Positions 32,447 to 43,768 of a DNA stretch of 64,000 nt are shown one piece after another. A program made the translations under genes and the position numbers. Position 1 is the first letter of the stretch. The number at the start of each line of letters is the position of its first letter. Location: NCBI GenBank assembly GCA_965240325.2, contig OZ251237.1:1426001-1490000 (forward strand), written 5' to 3'. The notes under the pieces were generated by a model, which was given only the letters and a program-made list of their open reading frames with translations, was not told where the DNA came from and searched no databases. This DNA is from Rebecca billardiae RCC1528. Taxonomy: Eukaryota; Haptophyta.

Positions 32447-34248
32447 CTCTTCGTGGATGAGCTGCCATGCCTCAGCTGCCACGATGACGAATGCGCTGCG
32501 ACGATGAAGAATGCACTGTTGCAACCAGCATCCCTACCCTACCCGTGCCCACCGACAAGCAAGCACAACTGCCACAGCTGCCACGCAGGCCAGATCCGGC
32601 CGCAGCAACCGTCACTCGTTAGATACGGCCCGCGCCGCGTCGCCGGCCAGGTCAGGGCCCGCGCAGGCGAGCCGCAGCCATCGTCGTCGTGGTAAGCGAC
32701 TATCGCTACGACCTCTGAGGCTTCTACTCAGAGCACAGAGGCGAGCAGGTCTCCGCGTCCGCGCCCGCGGTCTGAGACCGCGCCGACCCGCGGGACTCGC
32801 GGAGTCCGTGGTCCCGGAGACGGTCACGCGGTGTCACGCCTCGCCCTCGGCACTGACCGGAGCGGACGCGGTAGCCCGGTAGGTAGGGCTGCGCTCGACG
32901 CGGTTATTGCGGTATACGGGCGGCTTCACGGACACGGACGACACGCGGTGACGGTCCGTCCGGTCCGCGGCCCGCGGGCGGGCCCGTCGGACGACTCGTC
33001 GGGCCTGAGGTCTCCGTTTACTCTAACTCTTAGTCCGTTAAGCTTACTCGTCAAATATTGAGTCGTATTATAATAAATTATAATTAGATGATGATGATGA
33101 CGAATTATATAACGATACTGCGCTAGCTATATATAGAATAAGTGTGCCAGTGATGAAGTCCTACTACACTCTACAGGCAGACTCACAGTACAGTCCTAAG
33201 TCAATGCGAGCCGTCAACAGTGTCGCGGGCGCAGCCGAGCCACGAGACTCGTTGTCGTCACTCATCATCAATCATCTTGGACTAAGAAGTAATTCGAGTA
33301 CACGTGTCGTCATAAATTTAAGCTTGATATTGAATTCTCAGGCAGATTGACTCCGCGTGAGTCGTCGTCAAGACTTGAGCCTTGAGGGCGACAGACTACA
33401 CCCGTTATTGACTGACTCACGACTAATGACTCCGTTGAGCTGCGCTGAGCCGTGCCGGTGCGGTTGCGGAGCACGGGCCACGGCACGTGGCATTCTCAGC
33501 CTAGCTCTCACGGTTCAGTCTCGTCACTTGCTGGCAACTATCGGACGAGACTACGCTCACAGACCATCAGATCAGACGCCGACGGACTGAGTTTTTCAAC
33601 CTGTGACCAGCACGAAAGGCACCGAATCCCCGGCGACGCGGTCCGACGCCGGGGGTCCCAGCGGGCCCAGGGCCAGGCTGCTCCGAGGCCGGGATCGATG
33701 GCATCAGCAGCCTAGGGTAGTATAGCTAGTGACGATCATATATATATAACTTCAACTATTCATCATCATCATCAATATTTGACATCAAAGCGTTTATTAT
33801 TCGTCAGTGACGATGACTTAGACGCCGAGCTGCTCGGGATTAATAATGCTGCTGCGCCACTCCGTGACTCAGTGCTGTATTTTCTAGGTGCCGTGCCGGA
33901 TATCATCAGCAGACGGCTCAGTCAGTCTGACTTAATGAGTTAAACACTTGCTCGCACGGCCCCCGGCCCTGGCAGGCCCGCCCGCGGGGCCGGACTCCGC
34001 GGTGGCCGGCCGCCCGCAGGCCCTCTGACGCGCGGGCCGTCTCAGTCTGCCGAGTCTCCCCTGGGTCCCGGGGGTCGTGACGACGCGATATTGATGACGG
34101 CGCCGCGGGCGTCCAACTGTCAGCAGGCCTCGACCACTCCGATGCACATATCACCCTGCGCCGAGTCGGCTGTAGCGGCCCTCGGAGCCCGCTCGCAGGG
34201 CACTGGCCCGCCAGGCGGCCAGGAAGGGCGCCTGCCCCCGATGGCTGG
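32447..34248. other. Intergenic region, no gene recognised
   Basis: About 1.8 kb, with lower GC than the genes and AT-rich stretches (33060-33130, 33735-33800 with TATATA and CATCATCAT words). ORFs are short and lack motifs. No RNA gene recognised. Confidence 0.5.
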
Positions 34249-35690
34249 TCATTGCTCCACCTTCCACACGCGCGCCTCGCGCGCCGGCACCCTCTCGTGG
34301 CTGCCCGGCTTGCTGTGCTTGCGCCGGTTGGACTCCTTCTTCTGCGCGGCCTTCTTCATGATCTCCTTCTTGCGCTTGGCCTTCAGGATCGACTTGGGCA
34401 CGTGCTGGTGCCGCGCGATGCGGCGGACTTCGGGCAGGTGCTTGTGCCGCTCGACGAGCGCCTGGCTGTACTGCGCCTTGGACTTCTCGCGCGGCAGCAG
34501 CGCGCCAAGCTTCTCGTTCGGCTTGGCCTTCCACAGTCTGCGGCCGAGAGGGCGCGCGGCGCGGCGCGGCGGTTGGGCCGGATCAGCGTCGCTGGCGCTC
34601 GGCGCGCGCGCGCGCCGCTCGCGCGCGGGCCGGCGTGCGCGAGTGCGGCGCACCTGACGTTCGTGTCGTCGCTGCCCGTGACGACGAACCTGGCGTCCGA
34701 GCTCACGCGCACGCAGAAGATGCGCTGCATGCGCTTGGTGTGGTACACGGTGCGCGAGCGGCCGTCCTGCGCGCCCCACACGCGCACCGAGCGGTCGTAG
34801 CTGCCCGACGCAAACTCGGTGCCGGTCGGCGAGTAGTCGACGTCGAGGACGGGCGCGACGTGGTCCTCGTGCACCATCAGCGCGCGCGACGGCTTCCGCA
34901 TGTCGAACGTGTACAGGTTGTGGTCCTCGCTCGCCAGCACAAAGTTGAACGCCTCCATCGGGTTCCACGCGCACGCGTTGGCGCGCGTCTGCATCGTCAC
35001 CTTGCGCAGGCTCGAGCCGGCGCGGATGTCGTGCACGGTGATGCCGCGGTCGGAGCTGAGCGCGAGCACGACGGAGTGCTCCACCGGGTTGAACCGCGCG
35101 CGCGTGAACGAGCCCGAGCCCCACGAGAAGCCGTGCGTCGGCTTGGAGCGCGACACGTCCCACACCTGCAGCTCGGTGCCGGCGCTCACAAACAGCTGCT
35201 CGCCCCAGTGCGCGTCGACGTCGACGGTGGTGTGCGCCGAGGAGAAGACGGCGCGCGGCTCGCGAGAGCCGCTGGCGGGGAGCCACAGCTTGACCACCTT
35301 GTCGTCGCCGCACGAGAGCAGCGTCTGCCCCTTTGGCGCGTACCCCAGCCCGCGCGTGAAGCCGCGGTGCGCGCGCACGCGCCACGCGGGCTCGCGCTGC
35401 GCGAGCCTCCACTGGATGACCTCGCCGTCGCAGCTGCCGGTCGCCAGCGCGTTGAGCACGCTCGGGCACTTGGCCATCGAGCACACCGCATCGAGGTGGC
35501 CCTCGAGCGCGCCGACGAGCGGCTTGGAGAAGTGCTTGTCGAGCTTGACGGCGTTGACCGCGCGCGCGTACTCGCGCGCTTTCTCAAGCGGGTGCAGCGA
35601 GGGCTTGGTGGAGCGCGCGACGGGCTGGAGGTCTGTGGGCCGCTCCCTCGTGAAGTCCGCCTGGTTCCGCGAAAGCGTCTTCACCTTCAT
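34249..35690 (-). CDS. SOF1: Sof1/DCAF13 WD-repeat ribosome biogenesis factor
   Basis: Component of the U3 snoRNP/SSU processome needed for 18S pre-rRNA processing in the nucleolus. Exons 35690-34654 and 34537-34249 (116-bp intron, GTGCGC donor, phase 2) give 441 residues. The N-terminus MKVKTLSRNQADFTRE and the DLQPVARSTKPSLHPLEKAR block match the family start. WD repeats run from about residue 60 to 350 (GHLDAVCSMAK, SCDGEVIQW, GDDKVVKLW, SGSYDRSVRVWG, VTGSDDTNVRLW); the intron splits the last repeat and splicing restores DTNVRLWKAK. The C-terminal Sof1 domain is clear: EKLGALLPREKSKAQYSQAL, ERHKHLPEVRRIARHQHVPK and the lysine/arginine-rich end with HSKPGSHE. Length is normal for the family. 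Confidence 0.95.
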
Positions 35691-36794
35691 CCGCCCGGCG
35701 AGGCGTCGACGCGGCCGTCGGACGTCACGTCCCGTGCCGGGCCACGATCTTAGCGAGCGCTCCGTGTGCTCGCACGATGGCGTCGTCCGCGTCGTCGCCC
35801 ATGCAACTCACCACCATGGTGAGTTGCCCTTGTCGTCGCCCCTCGTGCGTGTTTTGACGGCCGCCATGTGCTTGTGGGGTGCACGACAGTGCAGTGCCTC
35901 GTAGGACAGACGGCGACGGCGCATGCCCATTGTCTGATGCCCGGGCGCATCGTCGCGCGACTCGCGCGCGCAGGGACGTTGCTGCCGCTCGCCCTGCTGC
36001 CAGCGCCCTTGCGCGCCCGACGCATGCACGCGGTGCCGGAGCATCTGCGTGCAATAGCACGAGGCGCACGACGAAACAGTGGCCCGTGCCTCTTCTGCCT
36101 ATACAACTGCTGAGTGCAGGGCAGGCTGAGTGCTGTACTGTACTCGACGAGCGCGAGGTGGTGAGCCGGCTAGGCGGCTACCCTGCCTGATCGCCGCTCG
36201 CTGAGCTGCGTTACGCGCGCTGCTGGCAAGACGACTATGCATCTACTGTGCGGTGCGGTGAGCGGACATCCGTGATCGAGTACGCTCTACAGCGGAGCTG
36301 GGACCGGATCCCGTGAGCCGCTGGCGAGCTTGGGCAGGTCGTCGGCGCCGGCGAAGTCGGCGCGCAGAGCGAGCCAGATGGTCTGATGGATGCGAACGGA
36401 TACCCAGGCCCAAACATAGGGTAAAATGAAAAATCGCGCAGGGTATCGTCAAATCTACTGAATACCTGCAATAAGAAAAGATCGTAGTAGTGTATGGTGT
36501 TTACCCGCTCCCTACAAGTAGGTTTCAGAATGTGCGCGCATCCGTTCGCTGGGGCCTTCTTTGGAAGCTCGGCAGCGGAAAAGTGAGCGCCTCGCCCCTT
36601 GCCAAGCTGACAACAGACCACCGCTGCCGCCGCCGCGTCTGATGCTCACGACCTTGGTCATCAGGAACCGCTCCCCTGGCACGCCGCACGCGCCCGCGCG
36701 GGGGCGAGAACCCGTGCATCCCACATTCCAGCAGGGCTCACGAAGTCTCGTCGAGCCTCATCAAGGCCTTGCACGACCATCCGCGAGCCACAGG
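35691..36794. other. Intergenic region, no gene recognised
   Basis: Lies between the divergent SOF1 and first membrane-LRR genes and should hold both promoters. Overlapping ORFs on both strands at 35725-36190 have no motifs. The frame of the LRR gene stays open back to 36561 but the upstream 78 codons look non-coding. Confidence 0.5.
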
Positions 36795-39581
36795 ATGGGG
36801 AGCGCCTGCTCCGCGAGCAAGCCGGCGGAGCCGAGCGATGTGGAGACCGGCGGGCGCCCACCCCCCCTGCCGGCGAACCGCCAGCTGATGGTCACGCCGT
36901 CGTTCAAGGTCTTTGAAGACGAGCCGCTCGAGCTGTCGGCCGAGAACCCGTGCATCGCGTTCATCCGCCTGCTCGCGGAGCAGATGCTGTTCGTCTACGA
37001 CTTCGCGGTGCACGGGTACCTGCTGGTCGCATTTTGGGAGCGCACGCGGACACACTACCGCGAGACCATCGCCCTCGGCGTCTTCGTCCTGCTGCAGCTG
37101 TGCATGACCTACGCGGTCTTCTTCCGACACGTCGTGCGCGTGCGCGGGCACGGCGACCCGCTGTTCGGCCGCTCGCCGAAGACGGGCCGCATGCACGTCT
37201 TCGGCTTCCAGCTCAGCCTCGCCGCGTCCAAGTTTGAGATGGCGCGCGGGCAGACCGCGCTCGTCTTCCTCGCCTACCTCGGCCCGCTGGCCGTGCCGGT
37301 GCTCGACATCCTCGTGCTGCTGCGCACGGTCAAGCTCACGTGCTGCTGCGGCATCGAGAGGCGGCCCGACCTGGACGCGACGATCGCGGCGTATCGGCAG
37401 TGCCGGCTGAGCGTCTTCGCCCTCTTCCAGTCGCTCCCCGTCGCCTTCCTCGTCGCCATCGTCTTCATCTCGCACCACCTCGTCAGCCACGGCTCCCACT
37501 CGGCTCTCTTCACCAGCGCCAAGCGCATCTCGGGCTCGGTGAACTGGCGCGTGCTGGCGGCGTCGATGGTGCTCTCGATCGCGCAGGTCGGCCTGCACCT
37601 GGTGCGCCCCTACGTCATCGCCCTCCGCCGCAACCGCGACTTCATCAACTACGCCCTCGAGCTCGGCGGCGACGCGCCGCTCGCCGAGGTGCCGCTCGGC
37701 TTCACGCGCTCGATCGTGCTGCGCGAGAAGCCGCTCGGCTGGGCGCTCGACGCGCTGGTCTCGGCGATCGCGACGAGCCACACGGTGACGGAGGTGCGGA
37801 TCATCGGCGTGCGCCCGCTGCAGGTCGGCTCGTGGCCGCAGCGCCCCTCGGGCGCCATCGTGCGCATCCTCACCGCCATGCTGCGCAACGACGACGTGAC
37901 CTACATGCTCGACGCCGCGCGGCGCGACCTGATCCCGCAGCACGCGCTCGCGCTCGGCTCGGCGCTGCGCGTGAACAAGACGCTGATCGAGCTGAACCTC
38001 GCGCGGAACGAGGTGGGCGACGTGGGCGTGGACGCGCTCGCCGACGCGCTGCGCGTCAACACCACGCTGCAGGTGCTCGACCTCTCGTACAACTCGATCA
38101 CCGACGAGGGCGCGAACGCGCTCACCGCCGCCATCCAGGACAACGCCGACTGCGGCCTGCTCGCGCTCGCGCTCCAGGGCAACCTGATCACGGACTCGGG
38201 CGCGGTGGCGTTCGCCGAGATGCTGCAGAACGAGGGCGAGAAGCTCGAGGCGCTCCGCCTCGACCGCAACGCGATCGGCGACATGGGTGCCATCGCGCTC
38301 GCGACCGCGCTCGAGCACGAGGCGCCTCTCGTTGAGCTGCGACTGAACGGCAACTCCAAGATTGGCGAGGCGGCGGTCAAGCAGCTCTCGCAGGCGGTGC
38401 AGGCGAGCAAGCGGGTGGAGCTGCTCGACCTGTCGGGCACGGACATGCAGGCGCCGAGCGCGCGCGAGCTCCTCCTCGCCTCGACCAAGAACAAGACGCT
38501 GCACACCCTCCGCATGGGCTACAACCCTAAGATGGGCACGGCGGGCACGCTCGAGCCCGCGATCACGCAGGCGCTCACCGACCCGAGCTGCACGCTCATC
38601 GAGCTGGACGTCAGCATGGCGGGGCTGGTGCCGACGGACATGGCGGCCATGGCGCGCGCGATGGATCGCAACACCAACATCGAGACCCTCGACATCTCCG
38701 GCAACCGCACCAACGGCGTCAACTTCGTCCAGCTCCTCGCGGCCGCGCTCGAGCGCAACAGCCGGCTGCGCACGCTGCGCGTGGCCTCGTGCGGCATCGG
38801 CGATGGCGCCGACGCCATCTTCGCCGCGCTGCGTGTGCAGGGCACGCTGCGCAGCCTCGTCCTGAGCTCCAACCCGATCCCGGCGCGCTCGCTCGACGAG
38901 CTCGCCGTCACGCTCGAGGAGGACAACGCCGGCCTGCGCGAGCTCGAGCTCGATGACGTCGAGATGGGCAACCGCGGCGCGAAAACGCTTGCCGCCGCGC
39001 TCGAGAAGAACAGGACGGTGCGCTCGCTCTCGGTCCGCCGGATCGGGGTCGACGACAGCGGCGCGGCGCACTTCGCCGAGATGCTCTGGCGGAACAGCAC
39101 GCTGCGCGAGCTCGACCTCGGCTCCAACCCGATCGCCGACGGCGGCGCCTCCGCCCTCGCCACCGCGCTGCGCAAGAACTCGTCGCTCGCCAAGCTCGCG
39201 CTCGACCGCTCCGCGATCAGGGACTCGGGCGTGGAGGCGCTGGCCTCGGCGATGGCCTCGGACGCGCCCGCGCTGACCACGCTGCTGATCGACACGCCCG
39301 AGCTGACGAGCGAGGCGCACCAGGCGCTCGCCACCGCCGTGCGCGCGCGGCGCACCTTCTGCTACGTCGACGTGATCCACGAGCGCGCCAACAAGAACCA
39401 GAGGGAGCTCGTCAAGCTCGACTCACGCGGCGAGGTGACGGAGGCGGAGCGGCGCCTGTTCCGGCGCAAGACGCACGCGGCGGACCTCACCTGGTTCGAG
39501 GCGGCGGAGGACCACAAGATGCGCACGCTCGAGGACCGCGCCGCGCCGACTCCGACTCCGACCAGGGCCACCATGCTCTAG
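36795..39581 (+). CDS. Membrane-anchored leucine-rich repeat protein, paralogue 1
   Basis: A 928-residue single-exon protein of unknown function. The start MGSACSASK fits N-myristoylation plus palmitoylation (Gly2, Cys5), the reason for choosing this ATG inside a longer frame. About residues 50-290 hold five or six hydrophobic segments (for example IALGVFVLLQLCMTYAVFF, VLDILVLLRTVKL, FALFQSLPVAFLVAIVFIS). From about 330 to 860 there are some 18 ribonuclease-inhibitor-type repeats of about 28 residues (LIELNLARNEVGDVGVDALA, LQVLDLSYNSITDEGANALT), as in NLRC3-like proteins, forming a large curved binding surface. The C-terminus is basic and charged. The membrane part, with its LFQSLP segment, faintly recalls XK-related scramblases, but this is only a guess. 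The neighbour at 40655 is a close tandem copy in domain order. Confidence 0.8.
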   Translation: MGSACSASKPAEPSDVETGGRPPPLPANRQLMVTPSFKVFEDEPLELSAENPCIAFIRLLAEQMLFVYDFAVHGYLLVAFWERTRTHYRETIALGVFVLLQLCMTYAVFFRHVVRVRGHGDPLFGRSPKTGRMHVFGFQLSLAASKFEMARGQTALVFLAYLGPLAVPVLDILVLLRTVKLTCCCGIERRPDLDATIAAYRQCRLSVFALFQSLPVAFLVAIVFISHHLVSHGSHSALFTSAKRISGSVNWRVLAASMVLSIAQVGLHLVRPYVIALRRNRDFINYALELGGDAPLAEVPLGFTRSIVLREKPLGWALDALVSAIATSHTVTEVRIIGVRPLQVGSWPQRPSGAIVRILTAMLRNDDVTYMLDAARRDLIPQHALALGSALRVNKTLIELNLARNEVGDVGVDALADALRVNTTLQVLDLSYNSITDEGANALTAAIQDNADCGLLALALQGNLITDSGAVAFAEMLQNEGEKLEALRLDRNAIGDMGAIALATALEHEAPLVELRLNGNSKIGEAAVKQLSQAVQASKRVELLDLSGTDMQAPSARELLLASTKNKTLHTLRMGYNPKMGTAGTLEPAITQALTDPSCTLIELDVSMAGLVPTDMAAMARAMDRNTNIETLDISGNRTNGVNFVQLLAAALERNSRLRTLRVASCGIGDGADAIFAALRVQGTLRSLVLSSNPIPARSLDELAVTLEEDNAGLRELELDDVEMGNRGAKTLAAALEKNRTVRSLSVRRIGVDDSGAAHFAEMLWRNSTLRELDLGSNPIADGGASALATALRKNSSLAKLALDRSAIRDSGVEALASAMASDAPALTTLLIDTPELTSEAHQALATAVRARRTFCYVDVIHERANKNQRELVKLDSRGEVTEAERRLFRRKTHAADLTWFEAAEDHKMRTLEDRAAPTPTPTRATML

Positions 39582-40654
39582 CCGCACACCCACGGCCGCA
39601 GCGACCGCTCTGCGGGCCCTGCGCGGCCCGGCAGCAATCACTCATCATCGCACACTTGCTGCTTGATCCCTGTGTGTACGGATATCCAACGCATGCGCGT
39701 ATGCCCCGCGACGTGCGCCTGCGGTGCGGGCACGTGGCCACACCCTGGCTGCTGCGGCCGTGACCTGCTGGTCCGCGTGCCCGCCGTCGCCGTCGGCTGC
39801 CTTCTGCCATACTCATGCGCCGCGGGTCCCCCGACCGCCGCGCTGCCGCGGCTGCCGGGCCAGAGTCTGTAATGGCGGCAGCCTGCAGTCAGTGTCAGAG
39901 TGTGACACTGTCACTGCGCACTCGTCATGTGAGTAGGACTCTTATTCAAACGGTATCATAGTTCTAAGACTACTATACCGGTCCGATTCCCGGATTATCT
40001 CGCGGTCGCCTCACTAGTGTCTAGTCTACTAGAGTCAATTAGAGTGTCCAGCAGCAGTGACAATGGCCGCGGTTTGTATCAAGCGCGCTCAGACGAGTAG
40101 CACTTGCTTAGTCTTGCAGAATTCGCTCGTCGCGTTCGTCATCGTCACTCATCGCCTGCCTCATGGCCGCATGCCTCATCCGCCGCCATCCGGCTCACAT
40201 GGGGCATGGCGGCATGCGTCAATGTCAGATGAGTGGCTTGGTGAAGTCATGCTGCCGCTGGACAGGACGGTGCGCAGTCGCGGCGAATTCAGTCGTGCGA
40301 AAGCTGGAAAGCACCGCCGCGCGTCGCTCGGAGGACACGATAGTCAGGCGGACCTGCACCCTCGCCCTCGCTCGGGGCACAGCACCGGCCGGTCCAAGCG
40401 AGCCGCGCAGCGCAGGTGGATCGCGCTCCAGTGGCAGCTGGCAAGGTCGCGCTCAAGCAATATTCGGAAAGTGAATTCGATCGCGGTGCAGGCTATTCGA
40501 GGACCAACTTTCATCGTCGTTCTCAATTTGGGCGCATCTATCGGTCGGAAGCCTGGAGACTGACGTCGCAAAAGGCAATCCCGAGCGCATCGTCCCGCTC
40601 GCCCACAGCCATCGGCGTCGTCGCTCCCGACCTCGCCACCAACCCCCCGTCGCC
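39582..40654. other. Intergenic region between the two LRR paralogues
   Basis: About 1.07 kb holding the 3' flank of paralogue 1 and the promoter of paralogue 2. Short ORFs only. No repeat linking the two genes is visible at the level I can compare. Confidence 0.5.
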
Positions 40655-43459
40655 ATGGGAGCGGTCTGCTCGTCGGAGCCCTCGCCCGCGCGGAAGGGCG
40701 CGGCGGCAAGCGAGACCTCCGCCCGCCGTCTCGTCCCCGCGAACTCCTTCCACCAGTGGCAGGAGGAGCCGGACTCGGTGCAGCCTGAGCCCGCCCTCCT
40801 CGCGTTCGGCCGCCTCTTCCTCGAGGAGGCGATCTTCCTGTGCGACGTGGGGCTGCACGTGTACTTGGTGAGCGTGGTGCCAGGGGGCACGGTCGCACAC
40901 TACGTCGCGACGGCCACCTTCGTCGCGGTCGTCGCGCTGCAGCTCCTCGTGTCGTACGCTGCGGTCGTGTGGCACACGATGCGCATCCCTGGCCAAACCA
41001 AGCCACGCTGCGGCCGCTCGGAGAAGACGGGCCAGCTGCACTGCGCCGGCGTCGAGCTGAGCTGCGCGCCGACCGCGAAAGCGCGCCAGCGCGGGCGGAC
41101 GGCCCTCGCGCTCCTCGTGCTCCTCGGCCCGCCGAGCGTGCTCGTGCTCGATCTGCTCGTGCTGCTGCGCACGCTCGGCCTCGCGCGCTGCATATTCGTC
41201 GACAGCTACCCGGACCTCGACGCGGCGATCGCGGCGTACCGGCCTGCGCGACTGAGCCTCTTCGCCGCGACCGAGTCGCTCATCGGCGGCGCGCTCGTCG
41301 CCACCGTGCTCAGCTCGCACGCGCTCTTCCGCCAAGGCTTCCACAACGCGATGGTGCTGGACGCGCTGCGCGTGGACGCGTCCGTGGACCCGAAGGCGCT
41401 GGGCGCGTCGCTGGCGTGCTCGGTGGCGCAGGTGCTGCTGCACGTGGCCCGCCCGCTCGTCGTCGCGGCGCGGCGTCGGCTCAGCTTCAAGCAGCACGCG
41501 CTCGAGCTCGGCGGCTCGGCCCCGCTCGGCGAGGCGCGCCTCGGCCTCGCGCGAGCCGTCTGGCTCAGCCAGATGCCTGCGGGCGCGGAGCTCGACGCTC
41601 TGGTCGCGGCGATCGCGGCCGGGCGCAGCGTGGGCGAGGTGCGCGTGCAGGAGATGGCGCCGCTCGAGGTGGGCTCGTGGCCGATGCGCCCGAGCACCAG
41701 CGCCGTGCGCCTGCTCACCGCCATGCTCCGCGGCGATCGGCGGATCATTCTCCTCGACTGCGAGAAGCGCGATCTCAACGCCGCGCACGGCGAGGCACTC
41801 GCGTCAGCGCTGCGCGTCAACTCGACACTGCTCGAGCTGCACTGCGCGAAGAACGCGCTGGGCGACGTGGGCGCGGTGGCGCTCGCGGGCGCGCTGAGCG
41901 TGAACCACGCGCTGCAGGTGCTCGACCTCTCGGTCAACTCGATCAGCGACGAGGGCGCGCTCGCGCTCGCCGGCGCGATCACCACCAACTACGGCTGCGC
42001 GCTGCGCGCGCTCGGCCTGAGGCAGAACCTGATCACCGACGTGGGCGCGGTGGCGATCGCGCAGGCGCTGCGCACGGACGGCGTGCGGCTCGAGGCGCTG
42101 CGGCTCGACCGCAACCTGATCGGCGACGAGGGCGGCGTCGCGCTCGCCGACGCCATGCTCCGCGGCGCGCCGCTCAAGGAGCTCCAGCTGAACGGCAACG
42201 CCAAGCTGGCCGACGCGGCGCTCGGCAAGCTGGCCGAGGCGGTGCGCGCGAGCCGCAAGCTCGAGGTGCTCGACCTCTCGGGGACGGACATGCCGGTGCG
42301 CGCGGCGCAGAGGATCGCGAGCGCGGCGGCGGGCAGCCGCACCCTGCACACGCTCCGCCTCGGCGCGAACCCGCGCATCGGCGCCGGCGGCATCGGCTCG
42401 ACGCTCGGCCAGGCCGTGAACGCGCCCGCGTGCGCGCTCGTCGAGCTCGAGCTCAGCATGGCCAACCTGCCACCTGCAGACATGGCGAGCCTGGCGCGCG
42501 CACTCGAGCGGAACGGCACGCTCGAGATCGTCGACCTCTCGGGCAACCGCACGGGCGCCGGCTTCGCCGCGCTGCTCGCCAAGGCGCTCGAGGCGAACCA
42601 GCGCCTCACCACGCTGCGCCTCGAGCAGTGCTACATCGGCGACGGTGCCGGCGCCGTGTTCGCGGCGCTGCGCACGCACGGCACGCTGCGCACGCTGCAC
42701 CTCTCGTCCAGCCCGCTGCCGCCGCGCGCGCTCGAGGAGCTCGGCACGACGCTCAAGGGAGACCAGAGCCTGACCACCGGCCTGCGCGAGCTCCACCTCG
42801 ACGACGTCGGCCTCGGCAACCCGGGCGCCAAGCTCGTCGCGCGCGCGCTCGAGAAGAACCGCGCGCTCGCCGAGCTCACCGCGCGGCTGAACGGCATCGG
42901 CGACGTGGGCGCGCGCTCCTTTGCTGAGATGCTCGAAGGGCGCAACGAGACGCTGCGCGAGCTCGACCTGGGCTCGAACGAGATCGCCGACCTCGGCGCG
43001 TCCGCGCTGGCCAAGGCGCTGGGCAAGAACGCTGCGCTCACCAAGCTCGCCCTCGACAGCAACCTCGTGCGCGAGAGGGGCGCGGAGGCGCTCGCGTCGG
43101 CGCTGGCGAACGACGCGCCCGCGCTGAGCACGCTGCTGATCGAGTCGTCCGAGCTCTCGGCCGGTGCGGCGCAGAGCCTGGGCGTCGCGGTGCGCACGCG
43201 CTCGACGTTCGTGTACGTCGACGCCGTCCACGAGCGCTCGACGCAGACGCAGCTCACCCGGCTCGAGAGCCGCGCGGAGGTGACGGCCACGCAGCGCCGC
43301 CAGGGCCGGCGCCGCTCGGCCGCTGTCAACATGACGTGGAACGAGGCGGCGGAGGACTACAGGCTGCGCGCGGCGGAGGAGGCACGGCCGGCGGGCGAGG
43401 ACAGCGATATCGACGATGACGACGCCGGCGGTTCGGGCCGCCGTGAGGGCCGGCGCTAG
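40655..43459 (+). CDS. Membrane-anchored leucine-rich repeat protein, paralogue 2
   Basis: A 934-residue single-exon paralogue of the gene at 36795, in the same orientation. It begins MGAVCSSEPS (Gly2, Cys5 again). The membrane region has equivalent segments in the same order: YVATATFVAVVALQLLVSYA, LVLDLLVLLRTLGLA, SLFAATESLIGGALVATVLS. Shared anchors include RPDLDATIAAYR in copy 1 against YPDLDAAIAAYR here, ALELGG, VGSWPxRPS and MTWNEAAEDY against LTWFEAAEDH near the end. The LRR array (about 330-860) again has repeats such as LQVLDLSVNSISDEGALALA, and both copies end the array with a short YVDxxHERxxxxQ segment. The tail here is more acidic (DIDDDDAGG). Conservation of the lipidation site, membrane domain and LRR shows that the architecture is under selection; function is unknown. 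Confidence 0.8.
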   Translation: MGAVCSSEPSPARKGAAASETSARRLVPANSFHQWQEEPDSVQPEPALLAFGRLFLEEAIFLCDVGLHVYLVSVVPGGTVAHYVATATFVAVVALQLLVSYAAVVWHTMRIPGQTKPRCGRSEKTGQLHCAGVELSCAPTAKARQRGRTALALLVLLGPPSVLVLDLLVLLRTLGLARCIFVDSYPDLDAAIAAYRPARLSLFAATESLIGGALVATVLSSHALFRQGFHNAMVLDALRVDASVDPKALGASLACSVAQVLLHVARPLVVAARRRLSFKQHALELGGSAPLGEARLGLARAVWLSQMPAGAELDALVAAIAAGRSVGEVRVQEMAPLEVGSWPMRPSTSAVRLLTAMLRGDRRIILLDCEKRDLNAAHGEALASALRVNSTLLELHCAKNALGDVGAVALAGALSVNHALQVLDLSVNSISDEGALALAGAITTNYGCALRALGLRQNLITDVGAVAIAQALRTDGVRLEALRLDRNLIGDEGGVALADAMLRGAPLKELQLNGNAKLADAALGKLAEAVRASRKLEVLDLSGTDMPVRAAQRIASAAAGSRTLHTLRLGANPRIGAGGIGSTLGQAVNAPACALVELELSMANLPPADMASLARALERNGTLEIVDLSGNRTGAGFAALLAKALEANQRLTTLRLEQCYIGDGAGAVFAALRTHGTLRTLHLSSSPLPPRALEELGTTLKGDQSLTTGLRELHLDDVGLGNPGAKLVARALEKNRALAELTARLNGIGDVGARSFAEMLEGRNETLRELDLGSNEIADLGASALAKALGKNAALTKLALDSNLVRERGAEALASALANDAPALSTLLIESSELSAGAAQSLGVAVRTRSTFVYVDAVHERSTQTQLTRLESRAEVTATQRRQGRRRSAAVNMTWNEAAEDYRLRAAEEARPAGEDSDIDDDDAGGSGRREGRR

Positions 43460-43768
43460 ATTGATTGGAGATCGCGGCTCCCGCATGATGTCACGAAGAC
43501 CGGGCGGAGCTGCCAGACGGCAGAGCCCTCGCAAATGTTCTCAGGGCTCATGCTGCGCGCATCACGCATGTCGCATGCACAGCACGGTGTCAGTCAGCAC
43601 CGACTGACCGAGGCCCGAATCACGGTGCTACCGTTAGTACGTATGGCCGAACGGAATGACGTGGTGTCACGAGTCCGGATGATACCGGACTCCACCTTTT
43701 TTGCGCGCTCGGTGGCGAGGAAGTCTCCATCGTGCGTGCGTCCGCTCCTCGTGGCCGAGGGTGGCGTC
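43460..43768. promoter_or_regulatory. Intergenic region upstream of LSM7
   Basis: About 310 bp between the second LRR gene and the LSM7 start, same orientation. It must contain the 3' end of one and the promoter of the other. The motif TTTTTTGCGCGC occurs near 43697. Nothing else recognised. Confidence 0.4.

Noticed and set aside
36738-39380. 880-codon minus-strand ORF
   Set aside because: It is the exact antisense of the membrane-LRR gene; its composition mirrors the repeats and it has no domain of its own. The same applies to 41804-43534 and 40538-41788.
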